Assembly: GCA_036381255.1 (NCBI GenBank)
Contig: DASVDG010000077.1
Coordinates: 72,606 to 136,605, forward strand
Source of the DNA: CALBZE01 sp036381255
GTDB taxonomy: Bacteria > Gemmatimonadota > Gemmatimonadetes > Longimicrobiales > RSA9
Reading direction: 5' to 3'
DNA length: 64,000 nucleotides
The notes beneath the pieces are model-generated. The model had not been told where the DNA came from and did no database searches. It was given only the letters and a program-made list of their open reading frames with translations. The translations under genes were made by a program, and so were the position numbers. Below, one piece after another: positions 1 to 8,211 of this stretch. The stretch's first letter is position 1. The number at the start of each line of letters is the position of its first letter.

Positions 1-167
1 ACGGGCGGCGCATCGAGGTCGCGTTCTGCGGCCGGATCCGCGAGATCCGCGCGTTCCCCGACGTCGAGTCGCTCATTGCCGCGATGCATGAGGATTGCGC
101 GCGCGCGAGGGGCCTCTTCGAGGCGGGCGGCGGCGCTTGCCAGGGGTCGGGCGCTGTGCTAATGTAA
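1..167 (+). CDS. ribF: Bifunctional riboflavin kinase/FAD synthetase, C-terminal end (partial)
   Basis: This is the last ~54 codons of a gene that begins before the window; the stop is TAA at 165-167. The visible residues (GRRIEVAFCGRIREIRAFPD, then a segment with ...LIAAMHEDCARAR) match the C-terminal end of the riboflavin kinase domain of RibF. That end has a beta strand followed by an F..x..L...I..D...AR helix. RibF converts riboflavin to FMN and FAD in the cytoplasm. Placement just upstream of rpsO is the common bacterial order (truB-ribF-rpsO-pnp), which supports the call. Too little remains to check the catalytic residues, so the identification rests on the tail motif and context. Confidence 0.7.
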   Translation, partial: GRRIEVAFCGRIREIRAFPDVESLIAAMHEDCARARGLFEAGGGACQGSGAVLM

Positions 168-185
168 ATGGTTGTTCAAAATTAC

Positions 186-200
186 GAAGCGTTACGCTTC
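186..200 (+). promoter_or_regulatory. Hairpin in the rpsO leader (possible S15 autoregulatory element)
   Basis: A perfect 6-bp stem GAAGCG/CGCTTC closes a TTA loop, 37 bases before the rpsO start codon and in an unusually AT-rich stretch. In several bacteria S15 represses its own mRNA by binding structured leaders. Whether this hairpin does so is inference. Confidence 0.35.
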
Positions 201-236
201 CCGATCAGCGTAGACTCTCGAGGAGGCACGAGACTC

Positions 237-497
237 ATGACGATCGACAAAGAGCAGATCATCCGGAAGTACCAGCTGCACCCGAACGACCGGGGGAGCG
301 CACCCGTCCAGATCGCCCTTCTCACGGCGCGGATCAACGAGCTGACCGAGCATTTCCGGACCCACAAGAAGGATCATCACAGCCGGCGCGGGCTGCTGCT
401 CATGGTGGGCAAGCGGCGGCGCCTGCTCGACTACCTGAGGCGGACGGATCTCGAGCGGTATCGCGCGCTGATCCAGGACCTGGGTCTGCGGCACTGA
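237..497 (+). CDS. rpsO: 30S ribosomal protein S15
   Basis: An 86-residue protein starting MTIDKEQIIRKY, the usual length for S15 (about 89). It has the family signature region with HxxHHSRRGLLLMVGKRRRLLDYL in the second half. S15 binds the central domain of 16S rRNA (helices 20-22) and is an early organiser of the 30S platform. I chose ATG 237 over an in-frame ATG at 168 because it has an AGGAGG-like site 10 bases upstream and matches the family N-terminus. pnp follows after an 81-base spacer with a GC hairpin at 498-513, the classical rpsO-pnp arrangement. Confidence 0.97.
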   Translation: MTIDKEQIIRKYQLHPNDRGSAPVQIALLTARINELTEHFRTHKKDHHSRRGLLLMVGKRRRLLDYLRRTDLERYRALIQDLGLRH

Positions 498-578
498 GCC
501 GCGGACCCGCGGCGGCGGGCGCGGAACGGCCGAGCGGCAGGAGCCGGCGGTGCGGCATAAGCGAATGGAAAAGAGGCA

Positions 579-2663
579 ATGCACAGAATCGAGCGAGAAT
601 TTGCGGGGCGGAAGCTGATCCTGGAGACCGGGCGGATGGCGCGGCAGGCGCACGGCGCGTGCCTGGTCCAGTACGGGGAGACGGTGGTGCTGTGCACGGC
701 TACGGTCCAGGATTCGCCGACGTCGCTGCCGTTCTTCCCGCTGACGGTCGAGTACCGTGAGAAGAGCTACGCGGCGGGGAAGATCCCGGGCGGCTTCATC
801 AAGCGGGAGGGGCGTCCGAGCGAGAAGGAGATCCTCTCCGCCCGGCAGATCGACCGCCCCGTGCGGCCGCTGTTCCCCGACGGCTTCCTGTACGAGACGC
901 AGTTGTTCATCAACGTGCTGTCGGCGGACCAGGAGAACGACGCGGACGTGCTCGGCCTGCTCGGTTGCTCGGCGGCGCTGAACATGTCGAAGATCCCGTT
1001 CGCCGGGCCGGTCGCCGCCGTGCGGATCGGGCGGATCGAGGGGCAGTGGGTGTTGAACCCGACGTTCCAGCAGTTGCAGTTCAGTGACCTGGACATCGTG
1101 GTCGCGGGGACGGAGACGGCGATCACGATGGTCGAGGGCGGCGCGGTCGAGGTGCCCGAGGACGACATCGCCGAGGCGCTCCTGGTCGCGCACGAGGGGA
1201 TCCGGGAGCTGATCGCCATCCAGAAGGAGTTCCTGAAGGAGATCTCGGTCCCGAAGATGGAGTGGACGCGGACGGAGATCCCGGCGGAGGTGCGGAGCCG
1301 GGTCGAGGAGCTGGCCGAGGCGCGGGTCCGCGAATCGCTGAACCTGAAGGACAAGGCGGAGCGGAACCAGGCGCTGGCGACGATCCGCGAGGACGTGAAG
1401 ACGGCGCTGGCCGAGGAGTTCCCCGAGCACGAAGGCGCGATCGGCGCGGTGATCTCGGAGATCGAGAAGCGGGTCATGCGCCGGCAGATCCTGGAGAAGG
1501 GCGAGCGGGCGGATGGCCGCAAGGTCGACGAGATCCGGCCGATCACGTGCGAGGTCGGCGTGCTGCCGCGGACGCACGGCTCGGCGCTGTTCACGCGCGG
1601 GCAGACGCAGGCGCTCGCCGTGGTGACGCTGGGCACGAGCTCGGACGAGCAGCGGATCGACACGATCGACGTGCCGCAGGAGACGTCGAAGTCGTTCATG
1701 CTGCACTACAACTTCCCACCGTTCTCGACGGGCGAGGCGAAGCCGGTGCGCGGGACGAGCCGTCGCGAGATCGGTCACGGCGCACTCGCCGAGCGGGCGA
1801 TCCAGCCGCTCCTCCCGGCGTACGAGGACTTCCCGTACACGATCCGCGTGGTCAGCGACATCCTGGAGTCGAACGGCTCGAGCTCGATGGCCTCGGTCTG
1901 CGGCGCGAGCCTCGCGCTGATGGACGCGGGCGTGCCGATCCGCGCCGCCTGCGCGGGCGTCGCGATGGGGCTGATCAAGGAGGGCGACGACGTCGCCGTG
2001 CTGACGGACATCCTCGGCCTCGAGGACGCGCTCGGCGACATGGACTTCAAGGTGGCCGGCACGCGCGAGGGCGTGACCTCGATCCAGATGGACATCAAGA
2101 TCGAGGGGCTCACGGTCGAGATCATGCGCGAAGCGCTGGCGCGGGCCCACAAGGGCCGGATGTACATCCTGGACGTGATGGATCAGGCGATGGCGGCGCC
2201 GCGGAGCGAGCTCTCGCAGTACGCGCCGCGGATCATCACGATGCAGATCAACCCCGACAAGATCGGCGAGGTCATCGGGCCGAAGGGGAAGACGATCCGC
2301 TCGATCCAGGACGAGACGGGCGCGGAGATCAACATCGACGACTCGGGGCTGGTCACGATCGCGAGCGTGAGCGCCGAAGGCGGCGAGCGCGCGCGGGAGA
2401 TGATCGGCGCGATCGTGCAGGAGCCCGAGGTCGGCCGGATCTACGAGGGCGTGGTCAAGAGCACCACGACGTTCGGCGCGTTCATCGAGATCCTGCCCGG
2501 CACCGAAGGGCTGTGCCACATCTCGGAGCTCCAGGAAGGCCGTACCGAAAAGACCGAGGACGTGCTGAAGAAGGGCGACACGACCCGAGTCAAGCTCCTC
2601 TCGATCGACGAGAAGGGGCGGCTGCGGCTCTCCCGTAAGGCCGCGCTCCAGGAACAGGAGTGA
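579..2663 (+). CDS. pnp: Polyribonucleotide nucleotidyltransferase (PNPase)
   Basis: A 694-residue protein with the full PNPase layout: a first RNase PH domain (about 1-140), an alpha-helical linker, a second catalytic RNase PH domain beginning near GRKVDEIRPI (about 310-540), a KH domain with the GPKG loop (IGEVIGPKGKTIRSI, near 565-580), and a C-terminal S1 domain (VGRIYEGVVKSTTTFGAFIE, about 618-690). It degrades RNA 3'-5' by phosphorolysis as a ring-shaped trimer and is often part of RNA degradosomes. Length agrees with bacterial orthologues (about 700). Its TGA overlaps the GTG of the next gene, so translation is probably coupled. Confidence 0.98.
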   Translation: MHRIEREFAGRKLILETGRMARQAHGACLVQYGETVVLCTATVQDSPTSLPFFPLTVEYREKSYAAGKIPGGFIKREGRPSEKEILSARQIDRPVRPLFPDGFLYETQLFINVLSADQENDADVLGLLGCSAALNMSKIPFAGPVAAVRIGRIEGQWVLNPTFQQLQFSDLDIVVAGTETAITMVEGGAVEVPEDDIAEALLVAHEGIRELIAIQKEFLKEISVPKMEWTRTEIPAEVRSRVEELAEARVRESLNLKDKAERNQALATIREDVKTALAEEFPEHEGAIGAVISEIEKRVMRRQILEKGERADGRKVDEIRPITCEVGVLPRTHGSALFTRGQTQALAVVTLGTSSDEQRIDTIDVPQETSKSFMLHYNFPPFSTGEAKPVRGTSRREIGHGALAERAIQPLLPAYEDFPYTIRVVSDILESNGSSSMASVCGASLALMDAGVPIRAACAGVAMGLIKEGDDVAVLTDILGLEDALGDMDFKVAGTREGVTSIQMDIKIEGLTVEIMREALARAHKGRMYILDVMDQAMAAPRSELSQYAPRIITMQINPDKIGEVIGPKGKTIRSIQDETGAEINIDDSGLVTIASVSAEGGERAREMIGAIVQEPEVGRIYEGVVKSTTTFGAFIEILPGTEGLCHISELQEGRTEKTEDVLKKGDTTRVKLLSIDEKGRLRLSRKAALQEQE

Positions 2664-3898
2664 CGCCGGATCGGTTCGCCTGCGTCGAGCTGCCGGGCGG
2701 GCTGCTGGTCCTGAGCGAGGAGATGCCGGGAGTCCGCTCGGTCTCCGTGGGCGTATGGGTGCGCAGCGGCTCGGTCCACGAGTCGCCGGCGGAGCTGGGC
2801 GCGAGTCACCTCGTCGAGCACATGGTGTTCAAGGGGACCCGACATCGGAGCGCGCGGGAGATCGCCCTCGTGCTCGAACGGCTGGGCGGCTCGCTGGACG
2901 CCTACACGACGCGGGAGCACACGGGGTACCAGGCGCGGGTGCTGGACGAGCACTTCGACACCGCACTCGATGTGCTGGCGGACCTGGTGCTCCACCCGAC
3001 GTTCCGGCCGCAGGACCTGGAGCTCGAGCGCGAGGTCGTGCTCGAGGAGATCTCGACGGTCGAGGACACGCCGGACGACCTGGTCTTCGAGCTGCACGCC
3101 GAGGCGCTGTGGGGCGCCCATCCTTACGGCTACCCGATCCTCGGGACGCGGGAGACCGTCTGCCGGCTCGGCGCCGAGGAGCTGCGCCGGCTCCACGAAC
3201 GGAGGTACCGGCGGCCGAACCTGATCGTGGCGGCGGCCGGCAACGTGCGCCACGACGTGCTGGTCGAGCGGGTCGAGGCGCTGTTCGCCGGTGCGCCGGA
3301 GGGCGCGGAGGCCGTGCCGGTGCCCGACGCGGAGCCGTCCGCGGGGCGCGCATTGCGGGTGGAGCGCGCCACGGCGCAGACGCACATCGTGCTGGGCGCG
3401 GCGACGTTCGGCCACCGCGATCCTCGTCGCTACGCGCTGGTCCTCCTCTCGAGTGCGTTCGGCGGAGGGATGAGCTCCCGGCTCTTCCAGCGCGTCCGCG
3501 AAGAGCTGGGGCTGGCCTACACGGTCTATTCCTTCCAATCCTTCTACGCCCGGGCGGGGATCGCAGGGGTGTACGTCGGGACGCGCCACGAGTGGGCGGA
3601 CCGTGCGGAAGAGGTTCTGCGCGCGGAGCTGGGCCGCATTGCCCGGGACGGCCTGACCGCGGAAGAGCTGGACGACGCGAAGGGCCAGGTCAAGGGACAG
3701 CTGGTGCTCTCGCTCGAGTCCAGTGGATCGCGCCTTCAGCGTCTGGCCGGCTTCGGCCTCTACGAGGAGCCGTTCCTCACGCTGGACGAGCTGATGGCGC
3801 GGGTGGATGCCGTGACGCTCGACGACATCGTCGGCGTCGCGGCGGAGTACTTCGACCCGGACCGACAGGTCGCGCTGCGGTTGGGGCCGGAGAATTGA
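2660..3898 (+). CDS. M16 family zinc metallopeptidase (processing-peptidase-like)
   Basis: A 412-residue protein with the inverted zinc motif H50-L-V-E-H54 and a downstream Glu near 130 (REVVLEEIS) as third ligand. A C-terminal M16 half contains the R/Y-type segment (SSRLFQRVREELGLAYTVYS). This is the single-chain, mitochondrial-processing-peptidase-like type often found after pnp (YmxG/MlpA-like). The start is GTG 2660, sharing bases with the pnp stop. No signal peptide is visible, so it is probably cytoplasmic. Substrate is unknown: known relatives cleave small peptides or signal-like peptides. Confidence 0.9.
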   Translation: MTPDRFACVELPGGLLVLSEEMPGVRSVSVGVWVRSGSVHESPAELGASHLVEHMVFKGTRHRSAREIALVLERLGGSLDAYTTREHTGYQARVLDEHFDTALDVLADLVLHPTFRPQDLELEREVVLEEISTVEDTPDDLVFELHAEALWGAHPYGYPILGTRETVCRLGAEELRRLHERRYRRPNLIVAAAGNVRHDVLVERVEALFAGAPEGAEAVPVPDAEPSAGRALRVERATAQTHIVLGAATFGHRDPRRYALVLLSSAFGGGMSSRLFQRVREELGLAYTVYSFQSFYARAGIAGVYVGTRHEWADRAEEVLRAELGRIARDGLTAEELDDAKGQVKGQLVLSLESSGSRLQRLAGFGLYEEPFLTLDELMARVDAVTLDDIVGVAAEYFDPDRQVALRLGPEN

Positions 3899-3926
3899 TG
3901 ACACCATTCTGACGGAATCGACGCAA

Positions 3927-5039
3927 ATGATCATCGGAGTGCCGAAGGAGATCAAGGCCAACGAGAACCGGGTCGCCCTGGTTCCCGCGGGCTCGGATGC
4001 GCTCGTGAACGCGGGCCACACGGTGCTGGTCGAGCGCGGGGCGGGGGTGGGCAGCGGCTTCGACGACGAGGCCTACGAGCGCACCGGCGCGATCATGGTG
4101 GACAGCGCGGACGAGGTCTGGAGCCGCGCGGAGATGATCGTGAAGGTGAAGGAGCCGATCGAGCCCGAATGGCCGCGGATGCGGGCGGGCCAGGTGATCT
4201 TCACGTACTTCCATTTCGCGGCGTCGGAGGCGCTGACCCGCGCCGTGATGGAGTCCGGTGCAACGGCGATCGCGTACGAGACGGTCCAGCTCCCGACGGG
4301 AGAGCTGCCGCTGCTGACGCCGATGAGCGAGGTCGCGGGCCGGCTGTCGGTACAGCAGGGCGCGAAGTACCTCGAGAAGTACTTCGGCGGCCGGGGCATG
4401 CTGCTGGGCGGCGTGCCGGGCGTCGAGCCGGCGCGGGTCGTGATCATCGGCGGCGGCGTGGTCGGCACGAACGCGGCCAAGATGGCGGCGGGGCTGGGCG
4501 CGGACGTCGTGCTGCTGGACGTGTCGCTTAACCGCCTGCGGTACCTCTCGGACGTGCTGCCGGCGAACGTCACGCTGCTCTACTCCAACCGGCACAACCT
4601 CCTGGCGCAGCTCGAAAAGGCGGACCTGCTGATCGGCGCGGTCCTGCTCCCCGGCAAGAAGGCGCCGAACCTGGTGCGGCGCGAGGACCTCGCTCGCATG
4701 AAGGACGGCGCGGTGATCGTCGACGTCGCCGTCGACCAGGGCGGCTGCGTGGAGACGATCCACCCGACGACGCACGAGGACCCGATCTACGTGGTCGACG
4801 GCGTGATCCATTACGGCGTGGCCAACATGCCCGGCGCCGTGCCGCGGACGTCGACGCTCGCGCTGACGAACGCGACGTTCCCGTACGCGCTGACGCTGGC
4901 GAAGAAGGGGTGGCAGGAGGCGTGCCGCGGCGACCGCGCGCTCGCGCTCGGCATCAACGTGATCGACGGCAAGGTGACCTACCCCGGCGTGGCGGAGGCC
5001 TTCGACCTTCCCTACACGCCGGTGGAAGAGGTGCTCTAG
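3927..5039 (+). CDS. ald: Alanine dehydrogenase
   Basis: A 370-residue protein, the normal length for AlaDH, with N-terminus MIIGVPKEIKANENRVAL. The catalytic residues known in the family, Lys75 (VKVKEP) and His96 (FTYFHF), fall at exactly the expected positions. A Rossmann NAD-binding glycine motif (IIGGGVVGTNAAKMAAGLGA) starts near residue 173. It catalyses reversible oxidative deamination of L-alanine to pyruvate and ammonia with NAD in the cytoplasm. It sits 28 bases after the M16 peptidase gene and 29 before dut. The ribosome-binding site is weak. Confidence 0.96.
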   Translation: MIIGVPKEIKANENRVALVPAGSDALVNAGHTVLVERGAGVGSGFDDEAYERTGAIMVDSADEVWSRAEMIVKVKEPIEPEWPRMRAGQVIFTYFHFAASEALTRAVMESGATAIAYETVQLPTGELPLLTPMSEVAGRLSVQQGAKYLEKYFGGRGMLLGGVPGVEPARVVIIGGGVVGTNAAKMAAGLGADVVLLDVSLNRLRYLSDVLPANVTLLYSNRHNLLAQLEKADLLIGAVLLPGKKAPNLVRREDLARMKDGAVIVDVAVDQGGCVETIHPTTHEDPIYVVDGVIHYGVANMPGAVPRTSTLALTNATFPYALTLAKKGWQEACRGDRALALGINVIDGKVTYPGVAEAFDLPYTPVEEVL

Positions 5040-5068
5040 GCCGCCGCCGCGATACCCGGCCGGAACCC

Positions 5069-5524
5069 ATGGACAGCGTTCGCGTACTCATCCGGCGACT
5101 GGCGCACTACCCGCCGGGGTGGCCCCTCCCGGCGTACGCGACGCCGGGCTCCGCAGCCGTCGACCTGCGCAACGCGGGACCGGATCTGGTGCTGCCGTCG
5201 CTCGGCCGGGCGCTCGTTCCGACCGGCCTCGCCATTGCGCTGCCGGAAGGGATGGAGGCGCAGGTCCGCCCGCGGTCCGGCCTCGCCCTTCGACGCGGCC
5301 TCGGCATCCCGAACGCGCCGGGCACGATCGACAGCGACTACCGGGGCGAACTTTGCGTCCCCATGATCAATTTCGATCGCGAGCCGCAGACGATCGCCCA
5401 CGGCGAACGGATCGCACAGCTGCTCGTCGCGCGGGTGTGCAGGATCACGTGGGAGCCGGTCGACGCGCTTCCGGACGACGGCGTGCGCGGCGACGGCGGC
5501 TTCGGCAGCACCGGTCGCCACTGA
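5069..5524 (+). CDS. dut: Deoxyuridine 5'-triphosphate nucleotidohydrolase (dUTPase)
   Basis: A 151-residue trimeric-type dUTPase carrying all five motifs: 1 (ATPGSAAVDLR, about 24-34), 2 (PRSGLA, 68-73), 3 (GTIDSDYRGEL, 85-95), 4 (ERIAQLL, 113-119) and 5 (RGDGGFGSTG, 140-149). It hydrolyses dUTP to dUMP and pyrophosphate, keeping uracil out of DNA and feeding thymidylate synthesis. I chose ATG 5069 because the family N-terminus follows directly. A long GC hairpin follows at 5542-5575. Confidence 0.97.
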   Translation: MDSVRVLIRRLAHYPPGWPLPAYATPGSAAVDLRNAGPDLVLPSLGRALVPTGLAIALPEGMEAQVRPRSGLALRRGLGIPNAPGTIDSDYRGELCVPMINFDREPQTIAHGERIAQLLVARVCRITWEPVDALPDDGVRGDGGFGSTGRH

Positions 5525-5541
5525 GCACCGGCGGAGCGATG

Positions 5542-5575
5542 CCCGACCCGGCCCGGCCGTACCGGCCGGGTCGGG
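5542..5575 (+). terminator. Strong GC hairpin after dut (possible terminator)
   Basis: A 12-bp perfect stem, CCCGACCCGGCC pairing with GGCCGGGTCGGG around a 10-base loop, 17 bases after the dut stop. There is no T tract, so intrinsic termination is uncertain. It marks the boundary between the dut operon and the mre cluster. Confidence 0.5.
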
Positions 5576-5648
5576 AAGGCCGTGTCGTCCCTTGCCCCTC
5601 ATGGGGGGCGTGGGTTAGCTTGAATTTTCCCTTTGAGTTCGGGGGCGT

Positions 5649-5669
5649 GACCCACCGCCGCGGTGGGTC
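5649..5669 (+). promoter_or_regulatory. Perfect hairpin in the mreB leader
   Basis: GACCCACCG and CGGTGGGTC form a 9-bp perfect stem with a 3-base loop, 51 bases before the mreB ATG. It could be an mRNA structure or, as DNA, an operator-like dyad for the shape operon. Function is inferred from position only. Confidence 0.35.
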
Positions 5670-5719
5670 GCGTCTGTCTGGTCCCTCTCCCGCCCCGAGG
5701 TCGGGGCACGCGGTGAGTT

Positions 5720-6760
5720 ATGGCGCTCAAGAGCTGGCTGAATTCGGGGCGATTGCTCCCCGTCAACGACATCGCCGTGGACCTCGGAACGGCGAACACG
5801 CTGATCTACGTCAAAGGCGAGGGGATCGTACTCAACGAGCCGTCGGTCGTTGCCGTGGAGCGCGGCACGAACCGGATCAAGGGGATCGGCCTGGAAGCCA
5901 AGCGGATGCTCGGCCGGACGCCCGAAGGGATCATGGCCGTACGGCCGTTGAAGGACGGCGTGATCGCGGACGTGGACATCACCGAGATCATGCTGCGCCA
6001 CTTTTTGCGTACGGTCACCTCGAAGCGGATCTTCCGCATCAAGCCCCGCGTGGTGGTGGGGGTGCCGTCGGGGATCACGGAGTTGGAGCGGCGGGCGGTG
6101 CGCTCGAGTGCGGCCGCGGCGGGCGCCAAGGAGGTTTACATGGTGGCCGAGCCGATGGCGGCGGCGATCGGCGTCGGGCTGCCGGTGGACACGCCGACGG
6201 GGAACATGGTGATCGACATCGGCGGCGGTACCACGGAAATTGCAGTGATCGCGTTGAACGGGATCGTGTCGGACACGTCGATCCGGGTCGGTGGTGACGA
6301 GATCGACAACGCGATCGTCACGTTCCTGCGAAAGAACTACAATCTCCTGATCGGCGAGCCGACGGCGGAGGCGATCAAGATCCAGATCGGCTCCGCGTTC
6401 AACATCGGCGAGGAGCGGGAGATGGAGGTCAAGGGTCGCGATCTGGTGAGCGGGATCCCGAAGACGGTGCGGGTGCATTCGCAGGAGATCCGCGAGTGTA
6501 TCCAGGAGCCGATCCAGCAGATCGTGGATGCGGTCCGTCGGGCGCTGGAGATCACGCCGCCGGAGCTGGCCTCGGACATCGTGGACCGAGGCATCGTGAT
6601 GACGGGAGGCGGCGCGCTGATCCGGGCGCTGGACCAGCTGCTGGGGCACGAGACGAACCTGCCGATCCACGTGGACGAGGAGCCGTTGACGTGCGTCGTG
6701 CGTGGAGCGGGCCGGATCCTGGACGATCTTCCTCGGTATCGAGGCGTGCTGGCGACATAA
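5720..6760 (+). CDS. mreB: Rod-shape-determining protein MreB
   Basis: A 346-residue actin homologue. Phosphate-binding loops are visible at DLGTANTLIY (21-30) and DIGGGTTEIA (near 167-176), with the adenosine-side motif MTGGGALI near 294. MreB polymerises on ATP at the inner face of the cytoplasmic membrane and steers peptidoglycan synthesis along the cell cylinder. The N-terminus (MALKSWLNSG) is short and partly hydrophobic, consistent with membrane attachment. First gene of the cluster mreB-mreC-mreD-mrdA-rodA, preceded by a 195-base gap with two hairpins. Confidence 0.98.
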   Translation: MALKSWLNSGRLLPVNDIAVDLGTANTLIYVKGEGIVLNEPSVVAVERGTNRIKGIGLEAKRMLGRTPEGIMAVRPLKDGVIADVDITEIMLRHFLRTVTSKRIFRIKPRVVVGVPSGITELERRAVRSSAAAAGAKEVYMVAEPMAAAIGVGLPVDTPTGNMVIDIGGGTTEIAVIALNGIVSDTSIRVGGDEIDNAIVTFLRKNYNLLIGEPTAEAIKIQIGSAFNIGEEREMEVKGRDLVSGIPKTVRVHSQEIRECIQEPIQQIVDAVRRALEITPPELASDIVDRGIVMTGGGALIRALDQLLGHETNLPIHVDEEPLTCVVRGAGRILDDLPRYRGVLAT

Positions 6761-6763
6761 GCG

Positions 6764-7669
6764 GTGGATTACTTCGAAGGGAAGCGAAGGGGAAAGAGGC
6801 GCGAAGCGGCGGTGGTGGCTGGCCTGCTGCTGCTCGCCCTTTTTCTGTTTTTCCTGCCTGCGGGCTATCAGGCGCCGATCCGGTCCGCACTGCGCGGGAC
6901 GGCGCTCCGGCCGTTCCTCGCGATCCAGCGTGAGATCGTGGAGCGGCGCGGGCTCGGCATCGACGTCGCGGAGCTGCGCGCGCGTCACGACTCGCTGGCT
7001 GCGGTCACCGCCGCGCAGGCGACGCTGGCCGAGGAGAACCGGCGGCTGCGGGCGCTGCTCGGGCTGCGCGCCCGGGCGGCGGAAAGCTTCAAGTCGGCGG
7101 AGGTGATGCGGCTGGGCGTGGCCGGCGCCGAGAGCAGCTTCCTGCTCGACATCGGCGCGGCGGACGGGGTCGAGGTGGGGAGCCCGGTGCTGACGCCCGA
7201 GGGGCTGCTGGGCGTGGTGTGGGAGGTGGACGAGCACGTGTCCCACGCGATCGACTGGACGCATCCGGAGTTCCGGGCGAGCGCGATGACGATGGACGGC
7301 CAGGTGTACGGGCTGGTCGAGCCGCGTCGCGGCGAGTTCCGGGAAGAGGATCTGCTGGCGCTGACGGGCGCGCCGTTCCACAGCGACATCCAGCCGGGGA
7401 CGCGGATCGTGACGTCCGGGCGCGGCGGGATCTACCCGAGAGGGATCCCGCTCGGCGCCGTGGTCGGGATCGAGGAGGCGGACACCGGCTGGCGCAAGAG
7501 CTACCTGCTGCGGCCTGCGGTGCGGCCGGAGGCGGCGTCGCACGTGCTGGTCGGAATCCGGCAGGACCGGGGCGGCGAGGGTGACCTGTCGAAGCTCTGG
7601 CCGGTGGCGGGCGCACCCGACACGACCGATGCGGCCGCGGAAGAGGAGCCGAATGGGGAGCAGCCATGA
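6764..7669 (+). CDS. mreC: Rod-shape-determining protein MreC
   Basis: A 301-residue protein with a short basic cytoplasmic tail, one membrane helix (about residues 17-36, rich in L and F), a coiled-coil stretch (about 65-100: ARHDSLAAVTAAQATLAEEN) and the double beta-barrel MreC core (LDIGAADGVEVGSPVL; VTSGRGGIYPRGIPLG). The periplasmic portion scaffolds PBP2 and RodA to MreB. Start is GTG 6764, three bases after the mreB stop; the end overlaps mreD by four bases (ATGA). Confidence 0.95.
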   Translation: MDYFEGKRRGKRREAAVVAGLLLLALFLFFLPAGYQAPIRSALRGTALRPFLAIQREIVERRGLGIDVAELRARHDSLAAVTAAQATLAEENRRLRALLGLRARAAESFKSAEVMRLGVAGAESSFLLDIGAADGVEVGSPVLTPEGLLGVVWEVDEHVSHAIDWTHPEFRASAMTMDGQVYGLVEPRRGEFREEDLLALTGAPFHSDIQPGTRIVTSGRGGIYPRGIPLGAVVGIEEADTGWRKSYLLRPAVRPEAASHVLVGIRQDRGGEGDLSKLWPVAGAPDTTDAAAEEEPNGEQP

Positions 7670-8151
7670 CGGCTAGTCGGGCGTGGACGTACTGGGCGTT
7701 CATCGCCCTGCTGGTCGCGCTCAACTTCACGCTGCACCTCGCGATCGGAATCGGCGCCACGGCGCCCGACCTACTGACGGTCGCGCTGCTGCTCGCCGCG
7801 CGGCGGCTCGGCGGGGTGGCGGCGGCGGCGCTCGGCCTCGTGCTCGGGTTGCTCCGCGATGCGCTCTCGCTGGTCGCGTTCGGCGCGGATGCCGTCGCGC
7901 TGACGGTGCTCGGGTACCTTGGCGCGCGGTCGCGCGATCTGTTCGTGGGCGAGACGCTCACGTTCGTGGCGCTGTACCTCTTCGCGGGGAAGTGGCTCCA
8001 CGACGTGATCTATTACCTCGTCGCGGGCGCGGCCGTTCGGGGCGATGCGGTCTCGCGGCTCCTGATCGAGGCGCCGATCGCCGCGCTCTACGCGGCCGTG
8101 GCCGGGACGGCCGCGTTGCTGCTCTATCGATTGGTCACCGGCGAACGATAG
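7666..8151 (+). CDS. mreD: Rod-shape-determining protein MreD
   Basis: A 161-residue integral membrane protein with about five hydrophobic segments and the compact length typical of MreD. Sequence conservation in MreD is low, so the call depends on hydrophobic profile and position between mreC and the PBP2 gene. MreD is a membrane partner of MreC in the elongasome. Starts at ATG 7666, overlapping the mreC stop. Confidence 0.88.
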   Translation: MTASRAWTYWAFIALLVALNFTLHLAIGIGATAPDLLTVALLLAARRLGGVAAAALGLVLGLLRDALSLVAFGADAVALTVLGYLGARSRDLFVGETLTFVALYLFAGKWLHDVIYYLVAGAAVRGDAVSRLLIEAPIAALYAAVAGTAALLLYRLVTGER

Positions 8152-8211
8152 CCGCCGCGGCCGGACGCGTCCCGTGGGGCGCGTGTCCGAACGTGGCCGA
8201 AACGAGGGGGG

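Noticed and set aside
192..2519. A 775-codon open frame on the minus strand across rpsO and pnp
   Set aside because: It is antisense to two certain genes, has extreme Arg/Asp/His/Leu composition and no recognisable domain. GC-rich DNA opens such frames by chance.
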